Source: Mesorhizobium sp. B1-1-8
Lineage (GTDB): Bacteria; Pseudomonadota; Alphaproteobacteria; Rhizobiales; Rhizobiaceae
Assembly: GCF_006442795.2 (NCBI RefSeq)
Contig: NZ_CP083956.1
Coordinates: 1-64,000, forward strand
DNA length: 64,000 bases
Direction of reading: 5' to 3'
The position numbers were made by a program, and so were the translations under genes. The notes beneath the pieces are model-generated. The model searched no databases. It was not told the DNA's origin and was given only the letters and a program-made list of their open reading frames with translations. Every line of letters starts with the position of its first letter. Positions within the stretch are counted from its first letter, which is position 1. Positions 1 through 8,658 of this stretch are shown here, piece by piece.

Positions 1-1473
1 ATGGCGGCATCCAGCGACGCGGAACAGAAGTTCGAACGGGTCAAGGCCCAGTTGAAGGCGCGTCTTGGGGCGGAAGTCTATTCGAGCTGGTTCGGTCGCA
101 TGAAGGTTGCCGAGGCGTCCCGCGGCATTGTCCGTATCTCGGTGCCCACCGCCTTCCTGCGGTCGTGGATCAACGGCCACTATCTCGACCTTATCGCCGA
201 GCTGTGGAGGCATGAGGATGCCGACGTTCTCAAGATCGAGATCGTCGTGCGGACCGCGACGCGGCAGGGCCGCAATCATGTCGAGCCGGAAATCGCCCCG
301 GCGCGCAAGATGACCAAACAGACACAGACCGTCCTTGCCGCCGGCACCGCGACCGCAGGCCGGGTGGAACGGGCGCCTGCGCCGCGCCCGGGCGCGGCGG
401 TGGAGACCGAGTTCCGCCACAACGTGCTGGGCTCGCCACTCGACCCCCGCTACACCTTCGCTTCCTTTATCGAGGGGCCCTCGAACCGGGTGGCCTTCGC
501 GGCCGCCAAGGCGGTGGCGGAATCGCAGTCGAGCGCGGTGCGTTTCAACCCGCTCTTCCTTCACGCGACCGTCGGGCTGGGCAAGACGCACCTGCTGCAG
601 GCGATCGCGGCGGACTCGCTGCGCCACAACCCGAAGTCGCGCGTCGTCTACCTGACGGCGGAATATTTCATGTGGCGCTTCGCCACCGCCATCCGCGACA
701 ACAATGCGCTGACGCTCAAGGAGCAGCTGCGCGACATCGATCTCCTGATCATCGACGACATGCAGTTCCTGCAAGGCAAATCGATCCAGCACGAGTTCTG
801 CCACCTGATCAACATGCTGCTCGACAGCGCCAAGCAGGTGGTGGTGGCCGCCGACCGGCCGCCGTCGGAGCTGGAATCGCTGGAGCCTCGCGTGCGCTCG
901 CGCCTCAATGGCGGCGTGGCGCTTGAAATGTCGGCGCCGGATTTCGCCATGCGGCTTGCCATGCTCAAGCTGCGCCTGGCGACCGCCAAGGTCGACGACG
1001 CCTCGCTCGCCATTTCGGAGGAGATCCTGAACCACGTCGCGCGCACGGTGACGGGAAGCGGACGCGAGCTCGAAGGCGCCTTCAACCAACTCTTGTTTCG
1101 CCAATCCTTCGAGCCGCAGATCACCATCGACCGGATCGACGAGATCCTCGGCCACATCTACCGCTCGGGCGAGCCGAAGCGGGTACGCATCGAGGACATC
1201 CAGCGCATCGTGGCGCGCCACTACAACGTGTCGAAGACCGAACTGCTCTCCAACCGGCGCACGCGCACCATCGTCAAGCCGCGGCAGGTGGCGATGTATC
1301 TGTCGAAGGTGATGACGCCACGCTCGCTGCCGGAAATCGGGCGGCGTTTCGGCGGCCGCGACCACACGACGGTGCTGCACGCGGTCCGCAAGATCGAGGA
1401 TCTTTCCGGCGCCGACAATACGCTCGCACAGGAGCTCGAACTGCTCAGAAGGCTGATCAACGAGCAGGCCTGA
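1..1473 (+). CDS. dnaA: Chromosomal replication initiator DnaA
   Basis: This is the AAA+ initiator that binds DnaA boxes and opens the chromosomal origin. The 490-residue product has the N-terminal interaction domain with a WF motif near residue 30 and a variable linker at about 90-140. The Walker A motif GLGKTH is near residue 190, Walker B is LLIIDDMQF near 250, and the C-terminal DNA-binding signature [11 protein letters not shown] is near 450. Length is normal for rhizobia. The window begins exactly at the ATG, so the true start and the promoter cannot be checked; an upstream in-frame start remains possible. It is followed by dnaN and recF in the classical order. Identification is secure from the motifs. 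Confidence 0.97.
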   Translation: MAASSDAEQKFERVKAQLKARLGAEVYSSWFGRMKVAEASRGIVRISVPTAFLRSWINGHYLDLIAELWRHEDADVLKIEIVVRTATRQGRNHVEPEIAPARKMTKQTQTVLAAGTATAGRVERAPAPRPGAAVETEFRHNVLGSPLDPRYTFASFIEGPSNRVAFAAAKAVAESQSSAVRFNPLFLHATVGLGKTHLLQAIAADSLRHNPKSRVVYLTAEYFMWRFATAIRDNNALTLKEQLRDIDLLIIDDMQFLQGKSIQHEFCHLINMLLDSAKQVVVAADRPPSELESLEPRVRSRLNGGVALEMSAPDFAMRLAMLKLRLATAKVDDASLAISEEILNHVARTVTGSGRELEGAFNQLLFRQSFEPQITIDRIDEILGHIYRSGEPKRVRIEDIQRIVARHYNVSKTELLSNRRTRTIVKPRQVAMYLSKVMTPRSLPEIGRRFGGRDHTTVLHAVRKIEDLSGADNTLAQELELLRRLINEQA

Positions 1474-1486
1474 GCGGTCCGAAAAC

Positions 1487-1516
1487 GGCGAAGCGCGTCG
1501 CGCGACGCGCTTCGCC
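1487..1516. repeat. Perfect 30-bp palindrome after dnaA
   Basis: Bases 1487-1501 are the exact reverse complement of 1502-1516, which gives a 15-bp-arm palindrome with no loop, 13 bases after the dnaA stop. As RNA it would form a very strong GC hairpin, but no T-run follows directly. It may be a termination or RNA-stability element at the dnaA 3' end. A DnaA-box-like 9-mer, TTATCCCCA, follows at 1521-1529. Confidence 0.8.
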
Positions 1517-1531
1517 GGCTTTATCCCCAGA

Positions 1532-1586
1532 AAGCCCGCGCAACCGGCCGGAACCGGTGTCGCGGGCTTGCGTTTGCAGGTTTTTT
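1532..1586 (+). terminator. Probable dnaA terminator hairpin
   Basis: AAGCCCGCG (1532-1540) pairs with CGCGGGCTT (1561-1569), and an inner ACCGG/CCGGT stem extends the fold. A run of six T follows at 1581-1586, 11 bases beyond the stem. The separation of stem and T-run is longer than in a textbook terminator, so efficiency is uncertain. It suggests dnaN has its own promoter between here and 1681. Confidence 0.55.
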
Positions 1587-1680
1587 ACTATCAGCTTACA
1601 CAGATTCTGAGCTTTTCGGAGCTTTCGCGGGCGCCGCATGCCGGAGACCCGTCCATTCATTGAAGCGAGCCTGTTTGGTC

Positions 1681-2799
1681 ATGCGTGTTATCCTGGAACG
1701 GTCAAATCTCCTGAAGTCCCTCAACCATGTTCACCGGGTGGTCGAGCGGCGCAACACCATACCGATCCTGTCGAATGTGCTGCTCAACGCCGAAGGCGGC
1801 AGCCTCGAAATGAAAGCCACCGACCTCGACCTCGAAGTGACGGAGGCGACGCCCGCCAAAGTCGAGCGCGGCGGGGCGACGACGGTTCCGGCGCATCTGC
1901 TTTACGACATCGTGCGCAAGCTCTCCGACGGCGCCGAGGTGATGCTGAAGACGGACGAGGACGGCAACGCGATGACGGTGACGTCGGGCCGCTCCAGCTT
2001 CCGCCTGCAGTGCCTGCCGCAGTCCGATTTCCCGGAACTCTCGGCGGGATCCTTCTCGCACATCTTCCGGCTCGATTCGGTGGCGCTCAAAGGCCTGATC
2101 GACAAGACGCAGTTTGCCATCTCGACCGAAGAGACACGCTACTATCTCAACGGCATCTTCCTGCACACGCATGAAGCCGGCGGCAAGCTGAAGCTCCGCT
2201 CGGTGGCGACCGACGGGCATCGCCTGGCGCGCGCCGAGATCGATGCGCCGGCCGGATCGGAGGGCATGCCCGGCATCATCATTCCGCGCAAGACGGTGAG
2301 CGAGCTGCAGAAGCTGGTCGATGACCCGGATGTGGCGGTGACCACGGAATTGTCGGACACCAAGATCCGCTTCACCATCGGCAGCGTCGTTTTGACGTCG
2401 AAGCTGATCGACGGCACCTTCCCCGACTATCAGCGCGTCATTCCGACCGGCAACGACAAGAAGCTGATCATCGACCGCCAGAGCTTCGCCGCCGCCGTCG
2501 ACCGCGTCTCGACCATTTCCTCCGAGCGCGGCCGCGCGGTGAAGCTTTCGATCAATGAGGGCCAGGTGACGCTTGCCGTTAACAATCCCGATTCGGGCAG
2601 CGCCACCGAGGAACTGGCAGCCGACTATTCGTCGGACCCGATCGAGATCGGCTTCAATGCCAAATATCTGCTCGACGTCGCCGCCCAGCTCACCGGCTCG
2701 GAAGCGAAGTTCATGCTGGCCGATGCCGGCTCGCCGACGCTGATCCACGATATGGCCGACGAGACCGCGCTCTACGTGCTGATGCCGATGCGGGTCTAA
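1681..2799 (+). CDS. dnaN: DNA polymerase III beta subunit (sliding clamp)
   Basis: The 372-residue ring-forming clamp tethers DNA polymerase III to DNA and recruits other replication and repair proteins. The N-terminus MRVILERSNLLKSL, the conserved RRNTIPILSN stretch near residue 27 and the C-terminal MPMRV ending are typical of alphaproteobacterial DnaN. The reading frame opens upstream with a TTG at 1660, but the ATG at 1681 matches the family start and gives the normal three-domain length. It lies between dnaA and recF on the same strand. Confidence 0.96.
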   Translation: MRVILERSNLLKSLNHVHRVVERRNTIPILSNVLLNAEGGSLEMKATDLDLEVTEATPAKVERGGATTVPAHLLYDIVRKLSDGAEVMLKTDEDGNAMTVTSGRSSFRLQCLPQSDFPELSAGSFSHIFRLDSVALKGLIDKTQFAISTEETRYYLNGIFLHTHEAGGKLKLRSVATDGHRLARAEIDAPAGSEGMPGIIIPRKTVSELQKLVDDPDVAVTTELSDTKIRFTIGSVVLTSKLIDGTFPDYQRVIPTGNDKKLIIDRQSFAAAVDRVSTISSERGRAVKLSINEGQVTLAVNNPDSGSATEELAADYSSDPIEIGFNAKYLLDVAAQLTGSEAKFMLADAGSPTLIHDMADETALYVLMPMRV

Positions 2800-2825
2800 G
2801 GCCCGCGCCGGCCAGACATGCCGCC

Positions 2826-3986
2826 GTGATCGGGGATGCCAAACAGCTTCGGCAACAAAGCTACATAAGTAAGCTTACACTTACGAATTTCCGCAATTAT
2901 GCGACGCTCTCCCTTGACCTTGCCGCCGGCGCGGTGGTGCTCTCCGGCGACAATGGCGCCGGCAAGACCAACCTTCTGGAAGCCATCTCGCTGCTGACGC
3001 CGGGGCGCGGGCTGCGCCGCGCACCCTACGCCGATGTGGCGCGCGAGGGCGGCGACGGCGGCTTTGCGCTGCACGCCCGCATCGAAGGGCCCGAAGGCGA
3101 GGTCGAGATCGGCACCGGCGTTGCCGGCGGCGATGCCGCCGGAGAAGGCGGCAGGCGGGTGCGGATCAACGGTGCCGCGGCGCGCTCGGCCGAGGACATG
3201 CTGGAATGGCTGCGGGTCGTCTGGCTGACGCCGGCGATGGATGGGCTGTTTCCCGGGCCGGCGGCCGACCGCCGCCGCTTCCTCGACCGGCTGGTGCTGG
3301 CGATCGATCCCGGCCACGGCCAGCGCGCAATCGACTACGAGAAAGCCATGCGTGGCCGTAACCGGTTGCTTACGGAAGGCTCGCGTGACGGCGCCTGGTT
3401 CGATGCGATCGAGACGCAGATGGCCGAAACCGGGGTGGCGATCGCGGCAGCGCGAACGGAACTGGTGCGGCTGCTCGCCGCCATGATCGACAGGCTGCCG
3501 GGCAGCGGCCCGTTTCCCCAGGCCGATATCAGCCTATCCGGCGAGCTGGAGAGCGAGATCGCCTTTGCCCCGGCGGTCGATGTCGAGGAACGATACCGGG
3601 CGACACTTGCCAACGGCCGCGAGCGCGACCGCGCCGCCGGCCGCACGCTCGACGGCCCGCATCGCTCCGACCTGATGGTGCGGCACCGGCCGAAGTCGAT
3701 GCCGGCCGAGCTCTGCTCGACCGGCGAGCAGAAGGCATTGCTGGTCGGCATCGTGCTGTCGCATGCAAGGCTGACCGGCGAGATGTCGGGCCTGACGCCG
3801 ATCCTTTTGCTCGACGAGATCGCCGCGCATCTGGACAGCGGCCGGCGCGCGGCGTTGTTCTCGATCCTGGAAGAACTGAACTGCCAGGCCTTCATGACCG
3901 GCACCGACGCGGCGCTGTTTTCCAGCCTTGCCGGCAGAGCGCAATTCCTGACGGTCGATCATGGCAGCGTCGAGCCGACCGGCTGA
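2826..3986 (+). CDS. recF: DNA replication and repair protein RecF
   Basis: RecF is an SMC-like ATPase that helps load RecA at single-strand gaps together with RecO and RecR; recR lies further along at 55.8 kb. The 386-residue product shows KLTLTNFRNY at about residues 16-25, Walker A GDNGAGKTNLLEAI near residue 43, the signature STGEQKALL near 300 and Walker B ILLLDEIAAHLD near 325. Translation most likely starts with GTG at 2826, because no ATG lies before the conserved N-terminal strand. It is 26 bases downstream of dnaN and probably cotranscribed with it. Confidence 0.95.
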   Translation: MIGDAKQLRQQSYISKLTLTNFRNYATLSLDLAAGAVVLSGDNGAGKTNLLEAISLLTPGRGLRRAPYADVAREGGDGGFALHARIEGPEGEVEIGTGVAGGDAAGEGGRRVRINGAAARSAEDMLEWLRVVWLTPAMDGLFPGPAADRRRFLDRLVLAIDPGHGQRAIDYEKAMRGRNRLLTEGSRDGAWFDAIETQMAETGVAIAAARTELVRLLAAMIDRLPGSGPFPQADISLSGELESEIAFAPAVDVEERYRATLANGRERDRAAGRTLDGPHRSDLMVRHRPKSMPAELCSTGEQKALLVGIVLSHARLTGEMSGLTPILLLDEIAAHLDSGRRAALFSILEELNCQAFMTGTDAALFSSLAGRAQFLTVDHGSVEPTG

Positions 3987-4062
3987 AAGTCTTGACGGGC
4001 TCAGGGCGCGTCGCCACCTGCCGGCGCATGACAAGGTTTGCTACCCGCTATATGGTCCGCCT

Positions 4063-4818
4063 ATGACCGAGGCCGCCCTCACCGACGAAGAGCTCGAGCG
4101 CTATGCCCGCCACATCGTGCTGCCCGAGATTGGCGGCGCCGGCCAGCAGAAACTGAAGCGCGCACGTGTGCTGGTCATCGGCGCCGGCGGGCTGGGCGCG
4201 CCGGTGCTCGAATATCTCGCAGCAGCCGGCGTCGGCACGCTCGGCATCGTCGATAGCGACACCGTTTCGCTGTCGAACCTGCAGCGGCAGGTGATCCATG
4301 ACAGCGACGCGATCGGCATAGCCAAGACCGACAGCGCCTCGGCGGCGATCATGCGCATCAATCCCAATGTCGCGGTGGAATTGCACCGCCTCAGGCTGAC
4401 GGCGCAAAACGCCCCTGCCCTCGTCGCCCGCTACGATATCGTCGTCGACGGCTCCGACAATTTCGAGACGCGCTATGCGGTGGCCGATGCCTGCGCTGCG
4501 GAAAAGAAGCCCCTGGTGCACGCCGCGGTCGGCCGCTTCGACGGCTCGGTGACAGTGCTGAAACCGTTCGAGACGGGCACCGACGGCATACCCAATCCGA
4601 GCTATCGCGACCTTTTCCCGGAAGCGCCGCCGGAGGGACTGGTGCCGTCCTGCGCCGTCGCCGGCATTGTCGGCGCGCTGACCGGCGTCATCGGCACGCT
4701 GCAGGCCATGGAAGCGATCAAGCTGATTGCCGGCATCGGCGAGCCGCTGGTCGGGCGGCTGCTGCTTTACGATGCACTGACCGCCCGCTTCGACACCATC
4801 CGCTACAAGGCGGTCTGA
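4063..4818 (+). CDS. moeB: ThiF/MoeB/HesA-family sulfur-carrier adenylyltransferase
   Basis: E1-like enzymes of this family adenylate the C-terminal glycine of small sulfur carriers such as MoaD or ThiS for molybdopterin or thiamine synthesis. The 251-residue product starts with the family hallmark ERYARHIVLPEIGG. It has the nucleotide-binding GAGGLGAP loop near residue 40, the substrate Asp in DSDTVSLSNLQRQ near 65, and DGSDNFETRY near 130. There is no C-terminal rhodanese domain and the zinc-binding CxxC pairs are not evident. The ATG at 4063 matches the family N-terminus; the frame extends 34 codons upstream without homology. Which carrier it serves cannot be told from sequence alone. Confidence 0.85.
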   Translation: MTEAALTDEELERYARHIVLPEIGGAGQQKLKRARVLVIGAGGLGAPVLEYLAAAGVGTLGIVDSDTVSLSNLQRQVIHDSDAIGIAKTDSASAAIMRINPNVAVELHRLRLTAQNAPALVARYDIVVDGSDNFETRYAVADACAAEKKPLVHAAVGRFDGSVTVLKPFETGTDGIPNPSYRDLFPEAPPEGLVPSCAVAGIVGALTGVIGTLQAMEAIKLIAGIGEPLVGRLLLYDALTARFDTIRYKAV

Positions 4819-4863
4819 GCGCATGGAACGGCCGATCTCAATCACCATGCGCAAGGTGCTGCC

Positions 4864-6117
4864 GTGAGTCTTGTGCTCAGTGCCGAAGAACAGGCAATTG
4901 CAGCCGGGAACGACGGCGCGGCGATGGCGATGCGCATCGTTGCCGAAAGCGGCCGCCTGCTCGGCGCGCCGCGGCTGATCCCGATCGCCTCGGCGCACAT
5001 CGATGGGGCGCTTTACCACGGCGATTCCGGCACGCTGTTTGCCGAGCGGCTGGTCGTGGGCGGCGCAAAAGTCGCGGTGCGCTCGACGCTCAATGTCGGC
5101 GCGCTCGACCTCATGGGCTGCTCGCGCGTCCGCCTGGAAGAGCCGCAGCGCGGCATGGCGCGGCGAATGACGGAAGCCTATCGCAAGCTCGGCTGCGAGC
5201 AGAGCTGGACCTGCGCGCCCTATCAGGCCGGGCACCGGCCGGCGCAGGGCAGCGACGTCGCGTGGGGCGAATCGAACGCGGTGGTGTTCTGCAACTCGGT
5301 GCTGGGCGCGCGCACCAACCGCTACGGCGATTTCCTCGACATAGCCTGCGCCATCACCGGCCGCGCGCCCGACTATGGCCTGCATCGTGCCGAGAACCGG
5401 CGGGCGCGGCTGGTGTTCGACGTCTCGGGGCTTCCGGCCTCCTTCCTCGGCTCCGAGATCGCCTGGCCGGTGCTGGGCAGCCTCTACGGCCGCGAGGTGG
5501 GCAATACGATCGGTGTCGTCACAGGCGTGGCCAATCATCCTGGCGAGGACGCGCTGAAGGCCTTCGGCGCCGCCGCAGCATCATCCGGCGCAGTCGGCCT
5601 CTTCCACATTGCCGGCGTGACGCCCGAGGCACCCGACGCCCGGAGCATCCTTGCCGACGCAAAACCGGAGACGGTGATCCGCGTCACGCCTGAGATGACG
5701 GCGAAGGCGCGCGCCGGCCTGTCGACCGCCGCGACGCCGCCGACAATCGATGCCGTGGCGATCGGCAGCCCGCATCTGTCGCTTGCCGAATTCGAGCTGC
5801 TGGAGCGATTGATCGCCGGACGGCGTCTCGGCGTGCCGATCTATGCCTGCACCGGCCGCCATGTGCTGCCCGCGATCGAGCAGAGCGGTCGGCGCAAGGC
5901 GCTCGAGGCATGCGGGGTCATCATCGTCGCCGACACCTGCGTGGTGGTGACGCCGATCATGCCGGACCTTGCCGGCGGCACCTTGATGACCAACTCGGGA
6001 AAGTTCGCGCATTACGCGCCGGGAAATACCGGCTATGCGGTGCTTTACGCCTCGCTCGCCGACTGTGTTGAGAGCGCAGTGCTTGGCAGGCCGGTATTCA
6101 CGGATATAGCGGCATGA
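4864..6117 (+). CDS. Aconitase X catalytic (large) subunit; probable cis-3-hydroxy-L-proline dehydratase
   Basis: This belongs to the AcnX family (formerly DUF521), iron-sulfur hydro-lyases related to aconitase. Characterised bacterial members dehydrate cis-3-hydroxy-L-proline; archaeal relatives act on mevalonate 5-phosphate. The 417-residue product has the family motifs GDSGTLFAERLV near residue 57, LMGCSRV near 80, SWTCAPYQAGHRP near 118, FCNSVLGARTNRYGD near 142 and VADTCVVVTP near 360. The cysteines among these are the likely cluster ligands. Translation starts at GTG 4864, preceded by AAGGTG at a good distance. It overlaps the small-subunit gene by four bases, so the two are translationally coupled. 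Substrate is inferred from the family only. Confidence 0.82.
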   Translation: MSLVLSAEEQAIAAGNDGAAMAMRIVAESGRLLGAPRLIPIASAHIDGALYHGDSGTLFAERLVVGGAKVAVRSTLNVGALDLMGCSRVRLEEPQRGMARRMTEAYRKLGCEQSWTCAPYQAGHRPAQGSDVAWGESNAVVFCNSVLGARTNRYGDFLDIACAITGRAPDYGLHRAENRRARLVFDVSGLPASFLGSEIAWPVLGSLYGREVGNTIGVVTGVANHPGEDALKAFGAAAASSGAVGLFHIAGVTPEAPDARSILADAKPETVIRVTPEMTAKARAGLSTAATPPTIDAVAIGSPHLSLAEFELLERLIAGRRLGVPIYACTGRHVLPAIEQSGRRKALEACGVIIVADTCVVVTPIMPDLAGGTLMTNSGKFAHYAPGNTGYAVLYASLADCVESAVLGRPVFTDIAA

Positions 6118-6524
6118 GCGCGACCGCGGAAATCCTGGTTCCAGGCAAGGCCGGCGCGGGCGAAGCGCTGGTGCTGACGGCGCCGATCAGCTTCTGGGGC
6201 GGCGTCGATGCCAAGAGCGGCCGGATTGCCGACGTCCGCCATCCGCAGCATGGGCAAAGCATATCCGGCCGCGTGCTGTTCCTGCCGGGCACCATCGGTT
6301 CGTCGTCCGCATCGGCCGTGCTGATGGAGCTTGTCCACAGCGGTCACGCGCCGGCGGCGCTCGTGCTGCACGAGCCTGATGCGATCCTTTTGCTCGGGCT
6401 GATCGTCGCCAGGGAAATGGGCTGGGAGACGCCGATGGCGGTCCAGCTGGCTCGAAACCTGTTCGAGACCTATCGCGGAAGGACTTTGACGGTCACCGAG
6501 GACGGCGCCCTCATCGCCAGGTGA
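6114..6524 (+). CDS. Aconitase X swivel-domain (small) subunit
   Basis: The 136-residue protein matches the DUF126 swivel domain, which supplies the small subunit of two-component AcnX enzymes and corresponds to the mobile domain of aconitase. Visible features are ISFWGGVDAKSGRIADVRHPQHG near residues 24-46 and the catalytic-type serine stretch LPGTIGSSSASAVLMEL near 60-76. It begins inside the stop region of the large-subunit gene (ATGA overlap), so the two form one complex. Some relatives carry both parts as a single fused chain; here they are separate. No amino-acid transporter, racemase or reductase of the hydroxyproline pathway is adjacent. Confidence 0.82.
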   Translation: MSATAEILVPGKAGAGEALVLTAPISFWGGVDAKSGRIADVRHPQHGQSISGRVLFLPGTIGSSSASAVLMELVHSGHAPAALVLHEPDAILLLGLIVAREMGWETPMAVQLARNLFETYRGRTLTVTEDGALIAR

Positions 6525-6531
6525 AAAAAGC

Positions 6532-7533
6532 TCAGGTCCGCAGCGGCAGCACGCGATCCGGCGGGCGGTGGCCGTCGAAGAAGGCGCGGATGTTGATGAT
6601 CACCTTCTCGCCCATGTCGATGCGGCCTTCGAGTGTCGCCGAGCCCATATGCGGCAAAAGCACGACCTTGCCCTTGTGAGCGAGCTTCAAGAGTTTGCTA
6701 TTGAGCGCCGGCTCATGCTCGTAGACATCGAGCCCGGCGCCGGCGATCTTGCCGTCCTGGATAAGCTTGATCAGCGATTCCTCGTCGATGATGTCGCCGC
6801 GCGCGGTGTTGACGATGTAGGCAGAGGGCTGCATCAGCGCCAGGCGCCGCGCCGAAAGCAGGTGAAAGGTCGCCGGCGTCGAGGGGCAGTTGACCGAGAT
6901 GATGTCCATGCGGGCAAGCATCTGGTCGAGGCTTTCCCAATAGGTCGCTTCCAGTTCCTCCTCGACCGCCGGCAGCACGCGGTGGCGGTTGTGGTAGTGG
7001 ATCGACAGGCCGAACGCCTTGGCGCGCCTGGCAACCGCCGTGCCGATGCGGCCCATGCCAACGACGCCGAGACGTTTGCCCCAGATGCGCCGGCCGAGCA
7101 TCCAGGTCGGCGACCAGCCGGCCCATTTCCTGTCGCCGGTGAGCACATTGGCGCCTTCGGCCAGCCGCCGCGGCACCGCCAGCATCAGCGCCATCGTCAT
7201 GTCGGCGGTGTCCTCGGTGAGCACATTCGGCGTGTTGGTGACGGTGACGCCCTTCTTGGCCGCCGCCGCCACATCGATCTTGTCGACGCCGTTGCCGAAA
7301 TTGGCGATCAGCTTGAGGTTCTCGCCGGCCTGGGCGATCAGCGCCGCGTCGATATGGTCGGTGATGGTCGGGACAAGCACATCGGCTTCCTTGACGGCGG
7401 CGACCAGCTCCGGCTGCGTCATCGGCCGGTCCTCGACATTCAGCCGCGCGTCGAACAGCTCGCGCATGCGGGTTTCGACCGGATCGGGCAGCTTGCGCGT
7501 TATGACGACGAGGGGCCTTTTCTTGCCTGCCAT
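6532..7533 (-). CDS. D-2-hydroxyacid dehydrogenase, probable glyoxylate/hydroxypyruvate reductase
   Basis: NAD(P)H-dependent enzymes of this family reduce glyoxylate or hydroxypyruvate. The 333-residue product has LIANFGNGVDKID near 80, the Rossmann motif GVVGMGRIGTAVARRAKAFG near 160-180, the catalytic Arg in NTARGDIIDE near 240, and Glu/His in the LDVYEHEP and LLPHMGSAT segments near 270 and 293. The start is the ATG at 7533, giving MAGKKRPLVV; the frame stays open for another kilobase upstream but that stretch only mirrors the SH3 gene on the other strand. It converges on the AcnX genes with seven bases between. Closest to GyaR/GhrB-type reductases; substrate is not proven. Confidence 0.88.
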   Translation of the reverse strand: MAGKKRPLVVITRKLPDPVETRMRELFDARLNVEDRPMTQPELVAAVKEADVLVPTITDHIDAALIAQAGENLKLIANFGNGVDKIDVAAAAKKGVTVTNTPNVLTEDTADMTMALMLAVPRRLAEGANVLTGDRKWAGWSPTWMLGRRIWGKRLGVVGMGRIGTAVARRAKAFGLSIHYHNRHRVLPAVEEELEATYWESLDQMLARMDIISVNCPSTPATFHLLSARRLALMQPSAYIVNTARGDIIDEESLIKLIQDGKIAGAGLDVYEHEPALNSKLLKLAHKGKVVLLPHMGSATLEGRIDMGEKVIINIRAFFDGHRPPDRVLPLRT

Positions 7534-7695
7534 TTTATTCCCGAAGCTTCCTCGAAGGCGATCTCGTTGAGACCTCTTTAACCAAGACAAGCGAAACTTG
7601 TAGCCAGTCGCGGTATCAGCCCACTCCTGTAACAAGCGGTGCCGCCGAAGACAAAGAAAAAGGGGCGCTCCTGCCGACGGCAGGCGCCGAAAGGA

Positions 7696-8262
7696 ATGAA
7701 AGTGTCTGCTTTCGCGTCGCTTCGCCTGGCCTTCAGCGCAGCCGCTCTCGGCGCGCTCATTTGTGCGCCGCAGGCCTCGGCGCAAAGCGCGGCGGCCGCG
7801 CCCGCGCAAACAGTGACGCTGGGACCGAGCGGCCTGCCGCTGCCGCGCTTCGTCAGTCTGAAGTCCGGCCGCGTCAACTCGCGCGTCGGCCCCGGCGCCA
7901 ATTACTCCGTCGACTGGATGTACATGAAGGCCGGGCTGCCGATGGAAATCATCCAGGAGTTCGACACCTGGCGCCGCGTGCGCGATGCCGATGGCTCCGA
8001 GGGCTGGATCAATCAGTCGCTTCTCTCCGGCCGCCGCACGGCGATCGTCGCGCCGTGGCAGCGCAGCAAGGGCAACCGAATCAATCTGCTCGACGATCCC
8101 GATAAGGATGCCGGCGTCGTCGCTATCCTCGAGCCGGGCGTTATGGGCGCCATCAAGAAGTGCGATGGCCAATGGTGCGAAATGACCTTCGATGGTCATA
8201 CCGGCTGGATCGCCCAGTCGCAGGTCTGGGGCGCTTATCCGGGCGAGAAGGTCAAGAACTAG
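7696..8262 (+). CDS. Exported SH3-domain protein
   Basis: This 188-residue protein has an N-terminal signal peptide: basic start, hydrophobic core about residues 9-24, and cleavage after ASA near 30. Two bacterial SH3 modules follow, at about 50-115 (FVSLKSGRVNSRVGPGANYS) and about 125-185 (NLLDDPDKDAGVVAILEPGV, then CDGQWCEMTF). Such periplasmic SH3 proteins are thought to bind cell-wall or protein ligands; the precise role is unknown. The ATG at 7696 follows an AAAGGA site, while the frame starts 19 codons earlier without a signal-like sequence. The paired cysteines near residues 155 and 160 could form a disulfide. Confidence 0.8.
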   Translation: MKVSAFASLRLAFSAAALGALICAPQASAQSAAAAPAQTVTLGPSGLPLPRFVSLKSGRVNSRVGPGANYSVDWMYMKAGLPMEIIQEFDTWRRVRDADGSEGWINQSLLSGRRTAIVAPWQRSKGNRINLLDDPDKDAGVVAILEPGVMGAIKKCDGQWCEMTFDGHTGWIAQSQVWGAYPGEKVKN

Positions 8263-8267
8263 GGCCC

Positions 8268-8648
8268 CTATCGGACCGCGCCAGCGCGCTCGCGACCGAT
8301 GCGGCCGAGATGGGTGTCCTGAAAACCCGTGGACAACTTTAGACCATATCCCAGCGCCCGGTCGATGGCGATGTGGGCAAGCCAGATCAGTGCGACAGCG
8401 GTGGTGGTTGAGCTGGCAAGCGGGCTGCCCGCGAGCAGCAGGGCAAGCGAAAAGATCAGCGTGTGGAAGGCATTGTAGGCGATCGCACCGACGCGCGGTC
8501 CGGCCAGATAACCCAGCATCGAGAGATCCGGCGCCAGGATGAGCAGCGCAAACAGCCACCAGGACACGCCGGTCGCCGCATAAAAAACGACGGCCGCGAC
8601 AGTGGCGGCAAGCCATTCGAGTCGTATCACAAGGTCGACGGGGCGCAT
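8268..8648 (-). CDS. DUF4260-type small membrane protein
   Basis: The 126-residue protein is strongly hydrophobic, with about four predicted membrane segments in the first 95 residues: roughly 12-30, 32-48, 55-75 and 80-95. It resembles the DUF4260 family, with WWLFALLILAPDLSMLGYLAG and the short motif HIAIDRALGYGLK near residue 95. The C-terminus, FQDTHLGRIGRER, is the usual family ending. Function is unknown. It lies ten bases beyond the end of irr on the same strand and could be cotranscribed with it, but a link to iron is not shown. Confidence 0.7.
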   Translation of the reverse strand: MRPVDLVIRLEWLAATVAAVVFYAATGVSWWLFALLILAPDLSMLGYLAGPRVGAIAYNAFHTLIFSLALLLAGSPLASSTTTAVALIWLAHIAIDRALGYGLKLSTGFQDTHLGRIGRERAGAVR

Positions 8649-8658
8649 CGCAGGCAGA

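Noticed and set aside
1474-1680. Chromosomal origin in the dnaA-dnaN gap
   Set aside because: Only one DnaA-box-like 9-mer with a mismatch is present and there is no AT-rich unwinding stretch; in related rhizobia the origin lies elsewhere, near hemE.
4048-4053. CTATAT -10 box just before the moeB start
   Set aside because: There is no -35 box at a suitable distance, and the predicted transcript would begin within a few bases of the ATG.
7534-8616. Upstream extension of the hydroxyacid dehydrogenase frame to nearly 700 residues
   Set aside because: The added part overlaps the SH3 gene and the DUF4260 gene in antisense and has no domain; the family N-terminus starts at 7533.
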